A DNA stretch of 64,000 nucleotides from Pseudomonas sp. Teo4 (GCF_034387475.1 NZ_JAXCIL010000001.1:3038001-3102000); one strand, 5' to 3'. Counted from the first letter of the stretch, positions 21,870-32,164 are shown. Notes: generated by a model from the letters alone, not told the origin. Translations and numbers: made by a program.

Positions 21870-23252
21870 ATGCTCGACGACCTACGTTGGGATTCCGACC
21901 TGATCCGCCGCTACGACCTGGCCGGACCACGCTACACCTCCTACCCGACCGCGGTGCAACTGCACAGCGAAGTGGGCTCGTTCGACCTGCTCCATGCCCT
22001 GCGCGAGAGCCGCCGAGCCGTGCGCCCACTGTCGCTGTACGTGCATGTGCCGTTCTGCGCCAACATCTGCTACTACTGCGCCTGCAACAAAGTCATCACC
22101 AAGGACCGCGGTCGCGCCGCACCCTACTTGCAGCGCCTGGAGCAGGAAATTCAGCTGATCGCTTGCCACCTGGACCCTAAACAACGTGTTGAACAGCTGC
22201 ATTTCGGTGGCGGCACGCCGACCTTCCTCAGCCATGTGGAACTGCGCCAGCTGATGGCCACCCTGCGCCAGCACTTCAACCTGCTGGACGACGACTCGGG
22301 CGACTACGGCATCGAGATCGACCCGCGCGAGGCCGACTGGTCGACCATGGGCCTGCTCCGCGAGCTGGGCTTCAACCGCGTCAGCCTCGGCGTGCAGGAC
22401 CTGGCCCCAGCCGTGCAACGAGCGGTCAACCGCCTGCAGAGCCTGGAGCAGACCCGCACCCTGATCGAGGCAGCCCGCACCCTGCAGTACCGCTCGGTGA
22501 ACCTGGACCTGATCTACGGCCTGCCCAAGCAAACCCCGGAAGGTTTCGCCCGCACCGTCGAAGAAGTGATTCGCCTGCAACCCGACCGCCTTTCGGTGTT
22601 CAACTACGCCCACCTGCCCGAGCGCTTCATGCCGCAACGGCGCATCGACAGCAACGACCTGCCGAGCCCCGCGGCGAAACTGGAAATGCTCCACGCCACC
22701 ATCGACCAGCTCACAGACGCCGGCTACCGCTACATCGGCATGGACCACTTCGCCCTGCCCGACGACGAGCTGGCCATCGCCCAGGAAGAAGGCACCCTGC
22801 AGCGCAACTTCCAGGGTTACACCACCCACGGCCACTGCGACCTGATTGGCCTGGGGGTTTCGGCCATCAGCCAGATCGGCGACCTGTACTGCCAGAACAG
22901 CAGCGACCTCAACACCTACCAGGACGCCCTCTCCAATGCCCAGCTGGCCACCCAGCGCGGCCTTTTGTGCAACCACGACGACCGCGTGCGGCGGGCGGTG
23001 ATCCAGCAGCTGATCTGCCACTTCGAACTCGACTTCGAGCCCATCGAACAGGCCTACACCATCGATTTTCGTGGCTACTTCAACGACCTCTGGCCACAGC
23101 TGCTGACCCTTCAACGGGACGGCTTGATCCGCCTTGACGACAAAGGCATCCGCATCCTGCCAGCGGGCCGTCTGCTGGCGCGCTCGGTGTGCATGGTGTT
23201 CGATGCCTATTTGGCCATGCACAACCACCAGCGCTTTTCACGGGTAATCTGA
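21870..23252 (+). CDS. hemN: Oxygen-independent coproporphyrinogen III dehydrogenase
   Basis: This 460-residue radical-SAM enzyme has the CxxxCxxC cluster motif at Cys63, Cys67 and Cys70 ([10 protein letters not shown]) and the HemN glycine motif FGGGTPTFL. It converts coproporphyrinogen III to protoporphyrinogen IX without oxygen, supporting haem supply for cbb3 oxidases under microaerobic growth. A perfect ANR box precedes it, and anr lies directly downstream. Confidence 0.97.
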   Translation: MLDDLRWDSDLIRRYDLAGPRYTSYPTAVQLHSEVGSFDLLHALRESRRAVRPLSLYVHVPFCANICYYCACNKVITKDRGRAAPYLQRLEQEIQLIACHLDPKQRVEQLHFGGGTPTFLSHVELRQLMATLRQHFNLLDDDSGDYGIEIDPREADWSTMGLLRELGFNRVSLGVQDLAPAVQRAVNRLQSLEQTRTLIEAARTLQYRSVNLDLIYGLPKQTPEGFARTVEEVIRLQPDRLSVFNYAHLPERFMPQRRIDSNDLPSPAAKLEMLHATIDQLTDAGYRYIGMDHFALPDDELAIAQEEGTLQRNFQGYTTHGHCDLIGLGVSAISQIGDLYCQNSSDLNTYQDALSNAQLATQRGLLCNHDDRVRRAVIQQLICHFELDFEPIEQAYTIDFRGYFNDLWPQLLTLQRDGLIRLDDKGIRILPAGRLLARSVCMVFDAYLAMHNHQRFSRVI

Positions 23253-23437
23253 ACCAGACGAGTCGAATAACCGCATGGACAACCTACCTTGCCAGGCACA
23301 CTATGGGCAGGTCGCAAGCCAAGGCACACCCTGCTGAGGCTTCGCCAGTTCGCACCAAAACTGCGCACACTGGCCTACAACCTATGCCGTGGGTTACCCT
23401 TACGGCTTATGTGTGTTTCCCACAAGGATCGATTCAA

Positions 23438-24172
23438 ATGTCCGAGCCAGTCAAACTGCGCCCACACAGCCAGGCCCATTGCAAGGATTGCAGCCTGGCC
23501 CCTCTGTGCCTGCCTCTTTCGCTCAACCTGGAAGACATGGATGCACTGGATGAGATCGTCAAGCGTGGGCGACCGTTGAAGAAAGGCGAATTCCTGTTCC
23601 GACAGGGTGACAATTTCGGTTCGGTCTACGCGGTACGCTCCGGCGCCCTGAAAACCTTCAGCCTGAGCGACAGCGGCGAAGAGCAGATCACCGGGTTCCA
23701 TCTTCCGAGCGAGCTGGTTGGCCTGTCGGGCATGGACACCGAGGCATACCCGGTGTCGGCCCAGGCCCAGGAAACCACCTCGGTCTGTGAAATCCCGTTC
23801 GAGCGCCTCGACGAGCTTTCGGTGCAGCTACCGCAGCTACGCCGCCAGCTGATGCGGGTGATGAGCCGCGAAATCCGCGACGACCAGCAGATGATGCTGC
23901 TGCTGTCGAAGAAAACCGCCGATGAGCGCATCGCCACCTTCCTGGTCAACCTGTCCGCCCGCTTCCGCGCCCGCGGTTACTCGGCCAACCAGTTCCGCCT
24001 GAGCATGTCGCGCAACGAAATCGGCAACTACCTGGGCCTGGCGGTGGAAACCGTGTCGCGGGTGTTCACCCGCTTCCAGCAGAACGGCCTGATTCGCGCC
24101 GAGGGCAAGGAAGTGCACATCCTCGACCCGATCCAGCTCTGCGCGCTGGCCGGTGGCGCAATGGAGGCCTGA
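23438..24172 (+). CDS. anr: Anaerobic regulator ANR (FNR/CRP family)
   Basis: This 244-residue Fe-S transcription regulator has N-terminal cysteines in [11 protein letters not shown] plus a further Cys in TSVCEIPF for the 4Fe-4S cluster. A cyclic-nucleotide-binding fold ([20 protein letters not shown]) and a C-terminal HTH ([20 protein letters not shown]) follow. The start is ATG 23438 (MSEPVKLRP) with AAGGAT upstream, although the frame is open much further 5'. It activates genes with TTGAT-N4-ATCAA boxes, two of which lie in this window. Confidence 0.96.
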   Translation: MSEPVKLRPHSQAHCKDCSLAPLCLPLSLNLEDMDALDEIVKRGRPLKKGEFLFRQGDNFGSVYAVRSGALKTFSLSDSGEEQITGFHLPSELVGLSGMDTEAYPVSAQAQETTSVCEIPFERLDELSVQLPQLRRQLMRVMSREIRDDQQMMLLLSKKTADERIATFLVNLSARFRARGYSANQFRLSMSRNEIGNYLGLAVETVSRVFTRFQQNGLIRAEGKEVHILDPIQLCALAGGAMEA

Positions 24173-24227
24173 GGCTTCGGCGAACGAGGTATACTTGCGC
24201 ATTCGTTTTCCCAGGATACCTGCAACA

Positions 24228-24776
24228 ATGCACAGCGACGCCTTCGACCTCAAAGCCCTGATCCGCCCGGTAGTGGACTTCCCCAAGCCGGGCGTGATCT
24301 TCCGCGACATTACCCCGCTGTTCCAGTCGCCACGCGGGCTGCGCTATGTCGCCGACCAGTTCATCGAGCGCTATGTCGAGGCTGAGTTCAGCCATATCGG
24401 CGCCATGGATGCGCGGGGCTTTCTGATCGGCTCGATCATCGCCCACCAGCTGAACAAACCGCTGATCCTGTTCCGCAAGCAGGGCAAGCTGCCGGCCGAC
24501 GTGCTGTCGGAGGGTTACCAGACCGAGTACGGCGAAGCCTTCCTGGAAGTGCACGCCGACAGCCTGTGCGAAGGCGATTCGGTGCTGATCTTCGATGACC
24601 TGATTGCCACCGGCGGCACCTTGCTGGCAGCCGCCAATCTGGTGCGCCGTACCGGTGCCCAGGTGTTCGAGGCGGCGGCGATCATCGACCTGCCGGAACT
24701 GGACGGTTCGCGCAAGTTGCAGGCGGCTGGGGTGCCGACTTTCTGCCTGACCGAGTTTTCGCTGAGCGAATACTGA
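24228..24776 (+). CDS. apt: Adenine phosphoribosyltransferase
   Basis: This 182-residue type I PRTase has the PRPP-binding signature [14 protein letters not shown] and the N-terminal [20 protein letters not shown] block. It salvages adenine to AMP. The start is ATG 24228, matching the family length; an upstream in-frame ATG lies in the anr tail region and lacks a ribosome-binding site. Confidence 0.96.
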   Translation: MHSDAFDLKALIRPVVDFPKPGVIFRDITPLFQSPRGLRYVADQFIERYVEAEFSHIGAMDARGFLIGSIIAHQLNKPLILFRKQGKLPADVLSEGYQTEYGEAFLEVHADSLCEGDSVLIFDDLIATGGTLLAAANLVRRTGAQVFEAAAIIDLPELDGSRKLQAAGVPTFCLTEFSLSEY

Positions 24777-24784
24777 GTCGTGTT

Positions 24785-24890
24785 TCGGGCCGCTTTGCGG
24801 CCCATTCGCGGGTAAACCCGCTCCCACAGATTCCGCGCAACCTTGCTTATCAGCGCAGCACCTGTGGGAGCGGGTTTACCGGGGCGCCGG
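24785..24890. repeat. REP inverted pair
   Basis: CGGGTAAACCCGCTCCCAC and its inverse GTGGGAGCGGGTTTACC flank a spacer of about 45 bases, with a small extra stem GGGCCGCTTTGCGGCCC at the left. They lie between the convergent apt and recR genes. Confidence 0.85.
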
Positions 24891-24923
24891 ACCGGCGCGA
24901 ACACGGGCCAAGCCCGTGCCAAA

Positions 24924-25526
24924 TCACAACGAAATCGGCTTGCGCCCCGCAAAAGCGTGCGCCAGTGTCCCGCCATCCACCAACTCCAGCTCCCCGCCCA
25001 GCGGTACCCCGTGGGCGATGCGCGACGCCACCAGGCCTTTCTCGGTCAACAGCTGCGCGATGTAATGCGCAGTCGCCTCCCCTTCCACCGTCGGGTTGGT
25101 CGCCAGGATCACTTCAGTGAATGTGCTCTGTTCTTCGATCCGCGCCATCAACTGCGGCACACCGATCGCCTCAGGCCCGAGGCCGTCAAGCGGCGACAGA
25201 TGCCCCTTGAGCACGAAGTAACGGCCGCGATAACCCGTTTGTTCCACGGCGTACACATCCATCGGCCCTTCCACCACACACAGCTGGGTGTCGTCACGAC
25301 GCGGGTCGGCGCACTGCGGGCACAACTCCTGCTCGGTCAGCGTGCGGCACTGACGGCAATGCCCAACACCCTCCATGGCCTGGCTCAGAGCCTGGGCCAG
25401 GCGTGTACCACCGCTACGGTCACGCTCAAGCAGTTGCAGGGCCATGCGCTGGGCAGTTTTCTGGCCGACACCGGGCAAGATTCGCAGGGCGTCGATCAGT
25501 TGGCGGATGAGAGGGCTGAAACTCAT
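24924..25526 (-). CDS. recR: Recombination mediator protein RecR
   Basis: This 200-residue protein has an N-terminal HhH region ([20 protein letters not shown]), a four-cysteine zinc finger ([16 protein letters not shown]) and a TOPRIM domain ([16 protein letters not shown]). It works with RecF and RecO to load RecA at gaps. The start is ATG 25526 ([10 protein letters not shown]). In most pseudomonads recR directly follows ybaB; here about 4.1 kb of other genes intervene. Confidence 0.96.
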   Translation of the reverse strand: MSFSPLIRQLIDALRILPGVGQKTAQRMALQLLERDRSGGTRLAQALSQAMEGVGHCRQCRTLTEQELCPQCADPRRDDTQLCVVEGPMDVYAVEQTGYRGRYFVLKGHLSPLDGLGPEAIGVPQLMARIEEQSTFTEVILATNPTVEGEATAHYIAQLLTEKGLVASRIAHGVPLGGELELVDGGTLAHAFAGRKPISL

Positions 25527-25682
25527 GGGAAAGGCCTGACAATTCAATAAGAGGCGGTTTATACCGGCCAGGGCAGGCAGCGTCAAATCAGCCACGACAG
25601 CATCGGAAACCAGCTACCCGATATTGCTGTCGACCCACGCCCACCTGCCCCGGTTCACCACCTCGGCATTACCCGTGCACGG

Positions 25683-26990
25683 TTACCAGATCGGCACCGA
25701 GTAGCTGATGGTCAGCCGGTTATGGTCAGCATCCCCACCCACCTCACTGCGCAGCATGGAGTTGCGCCAGGCCACCCCCACGTTCTTCAAGGGGCCGGAC
25801 TGAATCACGTAGCCGAGCACCAGGTCACGCTCCCACTCCTTGCGGTCGGCGCCACCTGCGGTCTTGATCTGGTCGCCCTTGAGGTACGCAAGGTTAAGGT
25901 TCAACCCTGGCACACCGGCCGCTGCGAAGTCATAGGTGTACTGCCCAAGCAGTGTGCGCTCACCGGCATAGTTGAAGCTGGCCGTGAGACGATCGGTAAT
26001 CAGGTACAGCGAGGTTCCTCCCGCACCTTCGCCAGGCAGGCTGCCTTGGTTGAGCTGGACGAAATTGCTGCCATCGGACACCTCCTGGTAGCCCAGGCTG
26101 AAGGCATGGCCACCCAGGCCATAGGTGAACATCGCGCTCCAGGTATCGTTGTCGATCTCACCGTCGTTGCCCTTGGTGTAACCCGATGTGCGGTATCCCG
26201 CCTTGCCTTGGGCATTGGCACCGTCGGAGCCGGTGCGGAAGTAGCGAAGGTCGGTCTTCAACACCTGGCCCGGGGCAATAGGCAAGGTGTGCAGCGCGCC
26301 AACGAAGTGCTGTTTGTAGTAGTCCTCGAGGTTGGCGTAGTAGTACTGCAGGGTCAGGTCCTTGATGCCCTTGTAATCACCGCCGGCAAACAGGAACTTG
26401 TTGCTCTGCTCAAGGCCGCCAGCCACCGCCATTCCGGTGAAATTGCTCGACATTCGCCCCACCACATGCTCGATCTGCCCAGCTGTCAGCGTCACGCCAT
26501 CGATCTCGTTGGACGTGATGACACCGCCCTCGAACAGCTGCGGCAACAAACGTGCATCGTTGCTGGTCAGGATCGGCAACTTGGGCTGCAGGATGCCGTA
26601 GCGCGCATCTGTCTTGGAGAAGCGCAGCTTGCCGGTCAAGCCGCCACGACTGAAATCATCCACGGCCTCGGCGCGCCCCTTGGCATCGGTGTCTTCAGGA
26701 AACACCGAGCCCTGCCCTGGCGCGTCGAGTTTGACGCCGAGGGTACCGATGGCATCGACCCCGAAACCGACCGTGCCTGGGGTGAACCCCGACTGCACGT
26801 TGAGCACGAACGCTTGCCCCCACTCGCGCACGCTGTCCTTGTCGACATCCCGGTAATCATGGTTGTAGTAGAAGTTGCGCAGATCGAGCCGGGCCGAACT
26901 GTCTTCGATGAACCCTGCGGCGTTCGCCGCCCAGGGCTGTGTTGCCAGCGCGGTGCTCCCCACAGCCATCGCCAGTAACGTCTTCTTCAT
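25683..26990 (-). CDS. OprD-family outer-membrane porin
   Basis: This 435-residue protein has a signal peptide (MKKTLLAMAVGSTALATQPW, cleavage after AANA). The OprD start AGFIEDSSARLDLRNFYYNHDY and internal motifs such as GQAFVLNVQSGFTPGTVGFGVDAIG follow. It ends in an aromatic residue (SVPIW), as beta-barrel proteins do. OprD porins admit small carboxylates, amino acids or their derivatives. GGGAGA precedes the chosen ATG 26990. It lies downstream of an MHS transporter on the same strand, implying joint uptake of one substrate. Confidence 0.9.
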   Translation of the reverse strand: MKKTLLAMAVGSTALATQPWAANAAGFIEDSSARLDLRNFYYNHDYRDVDKDSVREWGQAFVLNVQSGFTPGTVGFGVDAIGTLGVKLDAPGQGSVFPEDTDAKGRAEAVDDFSRGGLTGKLRFSKTDARYGILQPKLPILTSNDARLLPQLFEGGVITSNEIDGVTLTAGQIEHVVGRMSSNFTGMAVAGGLEQSNKFLFAGGDYKGIKDLTLQYYYANLEDYYKQHFVGALHTLPIAPGQVLKTDLRYFRTGSDGANAQGKAGYRTSGYTKGNDGEIDNDTWSAMFTYGLGGHAFSLGYQEVSDGSNFVQLNQGSLPGEGAGGTSLYLITDRLTASFNYAGERTLLGQYTYDFAAAGVPGLNLNLAYLKGDQIKTAGGADRKEWERDLVLGYVIQSGPLKNVGVAWRNSMLRSEVGGDADHNRLTISYSVPIW

Positions 26991-27117
26991 TGCGGTCGTC
27001 TCCCAAGTGTTGCGTTTTATGGTTATTGCACTGGAATTGCGGACGAACGCTCCCTCAGGCGAGGCGTGTGCCACCTGGACGGAGCGGGCATTACGAAGTG
27101 GACTGCAGATACCGACC

Positions 27118-27136
27118 GGGGCCCGTTGCGGGCCCC
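27118..27136. other. GC-rich stem-loop between transporter and porin genes
   Basis: GGGGCCCG, loop TTG, CGGGCCCC forms an 8-bp stem 12 bp after the transporter stop and upstream of the porin. No T-run follows on the minus strand, so termination is uncertain; it may adjust the ratio of the two transcripts. Confidence 0.5.
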
Positions 27137-27148
27137 GATCACTTCAAC

Positions 27149-28477
27149 TCATGACGACTTGACGGCGCCGCGCACGGCCTGTCCTTCATTGTCACGCTGG
27201 GTGCTGCGCACGCACAGGACGGCCACCAGCGAAACCAGCACGGTACCCAGCAGGTACAGCGCCACAGGCTGCCAGCTCCCCGCGTAGCGGCTGAGCAGGA
27301 AGGTCGCGATCAATGGTGCGGTACCACCGGCCAGCGCCGCCCCCAACTGGTAGCCCAGGGTGATGCCGGTATAGCGCACGCGGGTCGAGAAAATTTCCGA
27401 ACTCATGGTGCCCAGCACGGCGGTGACCGGCGCCCAGAGCACACCGAAGGCGATCACCGTGGCCAGCATCAAGCCCCAGGTGGTGCGGGTATCGAGCAGT
27501 TTGAAGTACGGCACGATGAATGCGGCGATCAACAGGATGCCTGCGATGTAGACAGCCTTGCGGCCTACCTTGTCCGACAGCCAGCCCATCAGCGGGATCA
27601 TCAACGAGGCAACCGCCGCGCCGACCATCACCGCATTGAGGGTGCTGACCTTGTCGTAGCCCAGGGTGGTCACCGCATAGCTGACCACGAAGGTCGAGAA
27701 GATATAGAACGGCGCGGTTTCCACCACCTTCAGGCCCGCCGCGATCAACACTTCGCGCCAGTGGTCGCGCAGGGTTTCCACCAGCGGCATCTTGGCGACG
27801 TTGCCGGTTTCCTTGGCCTTCTTGAAGTCGGGGGTTTCGTCCAGGCCATGGCGAATCCACAGGCCGAGGAACACCAGGCCCGCGCTCAACACGAACGGCA
27901 CGCGCCAGCCCCAACTGAGGAACTGGTCTTCGGGCAACATGGCCATCAGGCTGACCGCCATGGTCGCCAGCAGCATACCCACGGTAACCCCTACCTGCGG
28001 CACGCTGCCAAACAGGCCTTTGCGCTTGGCTGGCGCATATTCGTAGGCCAGCAGCAGCGCCCCGCCCCATTCACCACCGATACCCAAGCCCTGGATCACA
28101 CGCAGGGAGATGAGCAGGATCGGCGCCCACACGCCAATGTGCTCGTAAGTCGGCAAGCAGCCGATCAGCACGGTTGCGCCGCCCATCAACGACAGGGTGA
28201 TAACCAGGGTTTTCTTGCGGCCGATGCGGTCACCGATGTGGGCGAACAATACCCCCCCGATAGGCCGCACGAAGAAGGTCAGCGAGAACGACAGGTAGGC
28301 CAGCAGCAGGCCGACCACAGGGTCGAAGTTGGGGAAAAACAGCTTATTGAATACCAAGGCGGCGGCGGTGCCGTAGAGGAAATAGTCGAACCACTCGATC
28401 GAGCTGCCGGTAAGGCTGGCGATCAAGGCGCGACCACGCCCCTGGGTTGCAGCGGGGGTTGCACTGGACGGCGTCAT
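27149..28477 (-). CDS. MFS transporter, metabolite:H+ symporter (MHS) family
   Basis: This 442-residue inner-membrane protein has 12 predicted helices. The MHS signatures are SSIEWFDYFLYGTAAALVF near the start, RPIGGVLFAHIGDRIGRKK after helix 2 and RVIQGLGIGGEWGGALLL. MHS carriers import organic acids, shikimate, betaines and similar solutes. The start is ATG 28477 (MTPSSATPAA) with CGGAGACT upstream. It precedes the OprD porin, and a P5C-reductase-like gene is divergent. The substrate is unknown. Confidence 0.9.
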   Translation of the reverse strand: MTPSSATPAATQGRGRALIASLTGSSIEWFDYFLYGTAAALVFNKLFFPNFDPVVGLLLAYLSFSLTFFVRPIGGVLFAHIGDRIGRKKTLVITLSLMGGATVLIGCLPTYEHIGVWAPILLISLRVIQGLGIGGEWGGALLLAYEYAPAKRKGLFGSVPQVGVTVGMLLATMAVSLMAMLPEDQFLSWGWRVPFVLSAGLVFLGLWIRHGLDETPDFKKAKETGNVAKMPLVETLRDHWREVLIAAGLKVVETAPFYIFSTFVVSYAVTTLGYDKVSTLNAVMVGAAVASLMIPLMGWLSDKVGRKAVYIAGILLIAAFIVPYFKLLDTRTTWGLMLATVIAFGVLWAPVTAVLGTMSSEIFSTRVRYTGITLGYQLGAALAGGTAPLIATFLLSRYAGSWQPVALYLLGTVLVSLVAVLCVRSTQRDNEGQAVRGAVKSS

Positions 28478-28824
28478 GCGAGTCTCCGTTTTTTTGATGT
28501 TATGTCGGCGAGCACAGTGTGAAACCGGGCAAAAGAGCAACCGGGTTGCACCGATGCGAGCGGATCTTATTCAAACTTCAAAAAAAGGTGCAACCCAGAT
28601 TAAACGTTTAACCTTTAATTATTTTGAAAAATAAAAAGAGATGCGCTGTTTTGAACCATAAAAAAAGCGAAAACCGCTGATAGCACCAAAAGAGTGCGTC
28701 ATGACTCACAAGTCACAAAGTTACCTTTTAAGTTTTCAAAAGAAAGGGTTGCACCCAGTTGCACCTAATCTCGAAAAACCCTTAACCTGAAAAAGAACAC
28801 AACAACAAACTTCGGAGACTACCG
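28478..28824. promoter_or_regulatory. Divergent control region with four GGTTGCACC nonamers
   Basis: This 347-bp AT-rich region separates the MFS and P5C-reductase-like genes. GGTTGCACC occurs at 28544-28552 and 28747-28755, its reverse complement at 28587-28595, and a one-mismatch copy at 28757-28765. A perfect 12-bp palindrome TTAAACGTTTAA lies at 28600-28611. Repetition of one nonamer around both promoters suggests operators of a local regulator, which is not encoded alongside. Confidence 0.6.
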
Positions 28825-29613
28825 ATGAAAGCGCTGTTTATTGGTTACGGGCGAATGGGTAGCGCACTGGGCGACGCCTGGCTGCGCACGGGGTTGATCG
28901 AGCAACTGAGCATTGTCGACCCCGGGCTCGCAGGCGCCCCAGAAGAAAGTCGCTTCACCCGCCTCGAAGAGGCCCCCGAGGATGCCTTCGACCTCATCGT
29001 GCTGGCTGTCAAACCTGGTTATGCCAGCACCGCTCTGGCCGGACTGAGTGATCGGCAATGCAGCCAGGCAATGGTGATCTCGGTCGCCGCCGGGGTGACG
29101 CTAGCGACCTTGAGCCAAGCGCTGGACGAGCGCTGCCCGGTGGTACGGGCCATGCCTAATACTCCGGTGCTGGTAGGTGCCGGTTGCACTGGCCTGTACG
29201 CTGGCGGCGGACTGGGCGAGGTACAACGAGAGCGTATCGGGCAATTGTTCGCAGCGGTCGGGCAAGCGTACTGGGTGGAACAAGAAGGACTGCTGGACGC
29301 CGTCACCGCCATCAGCGGCAGCGGGCCGGCTTACTACCACCTGTTCAGCGAAGCGCTTGCCCAGGCCGGAGCCAAACTTGGCCTGCCCACAGAACTGGCC
29401 CACCAACTGGCCGCACAAACCGCTTTTGGCGCAGCCACTTTGCAACAACAAGCGCATGCCGATTTCACCGAACTTCGCCTCGCGGTAACTTCACCGAACG
29501 GCACTACCGCAGCCGCCATCGAAGTATTCGAAGCCGATCAAAAGTTACGCGCTTTAGTGGACGCGGCAACAACTGCTGCCTTCAACCGTTCAGTGGAATT
29601 ATCGGCACACTGA
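28825..29613 (+). CDS. Pyrroline-5-carboxylate reductase family protein
   Basis: This 262-residue NAD(P)H reductase has a Rossmann start FIGYGRMGSAL, the conserved VRAMPNTPVLVGAG, ISGSGPAYYHLFSEAL and a C-terminal SPNGTT (usually SPGGTT). Canonical ProC makes proline from P5C. The setting beside a porin and an MHS carrier, rather than the usual proC neighbourhood, suggests a paralogue acting on a related cyclic imine or in catabolism; that part is inference. A bidirectional terminator follows. Confidence 0.85.
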   Translation: MKALFIGYGRMGSALGDAWLRTGLIEQLSIVDPGLAGAPEESRFTRLEEAPEDAFDLIVLAVKPGYASTALAGLSDRQCSQAMVISVAAGVTLATLSQALDERCPVVRAMPNTPVLVGAGCTGLYAGGGLGEVQRERIGQLFAAVGQAYWVEQEGLLDAVTAISGSGPAYYHLFSEALAQAGAKLGLPTELAHQLAAQTAFGAATLQQQAHADFTELRLAVTSPNGTTAAAIEVFEADQKLRALVDAATTAAFNRSVELSAH

Positions 29614-29661
29614 TACTGCGTACATTTTTATTATTCAGTCATTCAAATAAAAACCGATAAT

Positions 29662-29699
29662 AAAAAAGCGCCCGCTGCTTTTGGCAACGGGCGCTTTTA
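29662..29699. terminator. Bidirectional intrinsic terminator
   Basis: The stem GCGCCCG (29668-29674) / CGGGCGC (29688-29694) is flanked by AAAAAA on the left and TTTT on the right. It ends both the P5C-reductase-like gene (plus strand) and ybaB (minus strand). Confidence 0.9.
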
Positions 29700-29721
29700 A
29701 GTTCAACCTGCAAAACGCAGA

Positions 29722-30057
29722 TCAGAACGGCATCTTGAAGCCCGGCGGCAGTTGCATGCCGGCGGTCATGCTGCCCATCTTGTCCTGGCTGTTCTGCTCG
29801 ACCTTGCGCACGGCGTCGTTAAGCGCCGCGGCGATCAGGTCTTCGAGCACTTCCTTGTCATCTGCATCGGTCGACATCAGGCTCTGATCGATGCTGACGC
29901 GCTTGACGTCGTGACGACCGGTCATCACCACGCTCACCAGGCCGCCACCGGACTGGCCGGTGACTTCGGCGTTGGCCAGCTCTTCCTGCATCTTCTGCAT
30001 TTTTTCCTGCATCTGCTGGGCCTGCTTCATCAGGCCGGCCATGCCACCTTTCATCAT
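29722..30057 (-). CDS. ybaB: YbaB/EbfC nucleoid-associated protein
   Basis: This 111-residue DNA-binding protein ([20 protein letters not shown], Met-rich helix, then [20 protein letters not shown]) belongs to the YbaB/EbfC family. The start is ATG 30057. It lies 64 bp downstream of dnaX on the same strand, the conserved dnaX-ybaB pair. Confidence 0.95.
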   Translation of the reverse strand: MMKGGMAGLMKQAQQMQEKMQKMQEELANAEVTGQSGGGLVSVVMTGRHDVKRVSIDQSLMSTDADDKEVLEDLIAAALNDAVRKVEQNSQDKMGSMTAGMQLPPGFKMPF

Positions 30058-30121
30058 GGGGGTATACCTCGATTGGGTCATGTAATGCAGCCCGGCATGT
30101 GGCCGGGCGCATGGTTATCCG

Positions 30122-32164
30122 TTACTGGCCCTGGCTGACCAGGGCGTCTACAGGCTCAATAGTATCGTGCCGGACCTTGGCGCCGAACTGCTTGATCATC
30201 TGCTGGATCAACGGGTCCTGTTCGATCGACACCACCGCTTCATGCTGACGCTCGGCACGCTTGCGCGATGCGGCCTGGGCGGGTGTCTCCTGCTCGGGGC
30301 GCACCAGCTCGATCCTGAGGTTCAGCGTGCGCCCCAGGTGCTGATTGAGCGCCTCGTTCAAGCGGCGTTGCTGAGTGCTGTTGAACAGGGCGCCCTGCCC
30401 TGGGTCCAGATGCAGCAGCCAGTCATCACCGTCCGCCGCAATCAGCGTACAGTTTGCCGCGATGTTGCCTGTCATACCGGAGACAGGCAACTGTGGGAAT
30501 AATTCCAGCCATTGCAGGGCCAGGCCGGTGGCCGGCTGGGCAGCAGGCAGCGGTTCTGGTGCAGCGACGGGGTGATCTTCCTGAACGTGTTCAGCCAGCT
30601 CGTCAAGGTAGCTGAAGCCCATTGGCTCGCTGTCACCACCATAGTAGTCGTCATCCATCGGCGGCTCATCGTCACGGTCCATGCCCGCAGGAGCATAGGC
30701 ACTCGGATCGAACGGAGGCGGTTCGATGGCTGGCGGTACGTTCTGTGGCTCGGCAGCCGCGGGTGCGGGCGCCGGCGCTGGCTCGACAGCCTTTGGAGCC
30801 GGCGGCGCTGCAGGCTCTTCCCATGGCAGGTCGACAACCTCTTCCACGGGAGCGGGCACAGGCTCGGGCTGAGCTATCACAGGCACAGGCTCAGGTTCCG
30901 GAGCCGGCTCAGGCTCAGGCTCGACCGGCACCTGCTCGACCAAAGGCGCTGACGCTACCGGTGCTTCGACAACGGGCGGCGCAACGACAGCCGCTGCCGC
31001 TGCCACCGGCCTTGCAGAATCAGCTGTGGCCTGGCTGATCCCCACCGGCTTTAGTACCGGTTTCGGTGCATCGTCGGTATCGGCTGGACGGAAAGCCAGC
31101 ATGCGCAGCAGGACCATCTCAAAGCCGCCACGCGGGTCCGGCGCCAAGGGCAGGTCACGTCGGCCAATCAGGCCCATCTGGTAATAGAACTGCACGTCCT
31201 CGGCGGGTAACGCCGACGCCAGGGCCAGCACGCGCTCGCGATCGCCCTGGCCGTTGTCCACCGCCTCAGGCAGCGCCTGGGCAATGGCTACCCGGTGCAG
31301 CACGTTGAGCATCTCGGCCAGCACGCCACTCCAGTCCGGACCTTGCTCGGCCAGGTTGCGCACGGCCTCCAGCAGCGCGCGCGCGTCGCCTTCGAGCAGC
31401 GCCTGCAGCACACCATAGACCTGGCCATGATCGAGGCTGCCGAGCATGGCACGCACATCGGCAGCCAGCACCTTGCCCTCACCAAAGGCGATGGCCTGGT
31501 CGGTAAGGCTCATGGCATCACGCATCGAACCATCGGCGGCGCGGCCGAGCAACCACAGCGCATCCGGCTCGAACGGCACGTTTTCGGCCGTAAGCACGTG
31601 GCTCAGGTGCTCGACCACCCGTTCGGGGCTCATGTTCTTCAGCGAGAACTGCAGGCAGCGCGACAGGATGGTGGCCGGCAGCTTCTGCGGGTCGGTGGTC
31701 GCCAGGATGAACTTGACGTAGGGCGGCGGCTCTTCCAGCGTCTTGAGCAAGGCGTTGAACGAGTGGGTGGACAGCATGTGCACTTCGTCGATCAGGTAGA
31801 CCTTGAAGCGCCCACGGCTGGGGGCGTACTGCACGTTATCGAGCAGCTCGCGGGTGTCTTCCACCTTGGTGCGGCTGGCGGCGTCGATCTCGATCAGGTC
31901 GACGAAACGACCCTCGTCGATCTCCCGGCACACCGAACAGGTGCCGCAAGGCGTGGACGTGATGCCGGTTTCGCAGTTCAGGCATTTGGCGATGATACGG
32001 GCAATGGTAGTCTTGCCGACCCCGCGGGTGCCGGTGAACAGGTAGGCATGGTGCAGGCGCTGATTGTCCAGCGCGTTGATCAAGGCCTTGAGCACATGGG
32101 TCTGGCCGACCATTTCGCGGAACGAGCGCGGACGCCATTTACGTGCAAGAACCTGATAACTCAT
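30122..32164 (-). CDS. dnaX: DNA polymerase III subunits gamma/tau
   Basis: This 680-residue clamp-loader ATPase has Walker A GTRGVGKTT near residue 45, a zinc module (CLNCETGITSTPCGTCSVC) and the sensor region EEPPPYVKFILATTDP. A Pro/Ala/Glu-rich linker spans about residues 380-530 and the tau-specific C-terminus follows. I did not find an A-AAA-AAG slippery heptamer in the linker, so gamma formation by frameshifting is not evident. The start is ATG 32164. Confidence 0.96.
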   Translation of the reverse strand: MSYQVLARKWRPRSFREMVGQTHVLKALINALDNQRLHHAYLFTGTRGVGKTTIARIIAKCLNCETGITSTPCGTCSVCREIDEGRFVDLIEIDAASRTKVEDTRELLDNVQYAPSRGRFKVYLIDEVHMLSTHSFNALLKTLEEPPPYVKFILATTDPQKLPATILSRCLQFSLKNMSPERVVEHLSHVLTAENVPFEPDALWLLGRAADGSMRDAMSLTDQAIAFGEGKVLAADVRAMLGSLDHGQVYGVLQALLEGDARALLEAVRNLAEQGPDWSGVLAEMLNVLHRVAIAQALPEAVDNGQGDRERVLALASALPAEDVQFYYQMGLIGRRDLPLAPDPRGGFEMVLLRMLAFRPADTDDAPKPVLKPVGISQATADSARPVAAAAAVVAPPVVEAPVASAPLVEQVPVEPEPEPAPEPEPVPVIAQPEPVPAPVEEVVDLPWEEPAAPPAPKAVEPAPAPAPAAAEPQNVPPAIEPPPFDPSAYAPAGMDRDDEPPMDDDYYGGDSEPMGFSYLDELAEHVQEDHPVAAPEPLPAAQPATGLALQWLELFPQLPVSGMTGNIAANCTLIAADGDDWLLHLDPGQGALFNSTQQRRLNEALNQHLGRTLNLRIELVRPEQETPAQAASRKRAERQHEAVVSIEQDPLIQQMIKQFGAKVRHDTIEPVDALVSQGQ

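Noticed and set aside
30122..32164. Programmed frameshift site in dnaX
   Set aside because: No A-AAA-AAG-type slippery heptamer was seen on the coding strand in the linker region.
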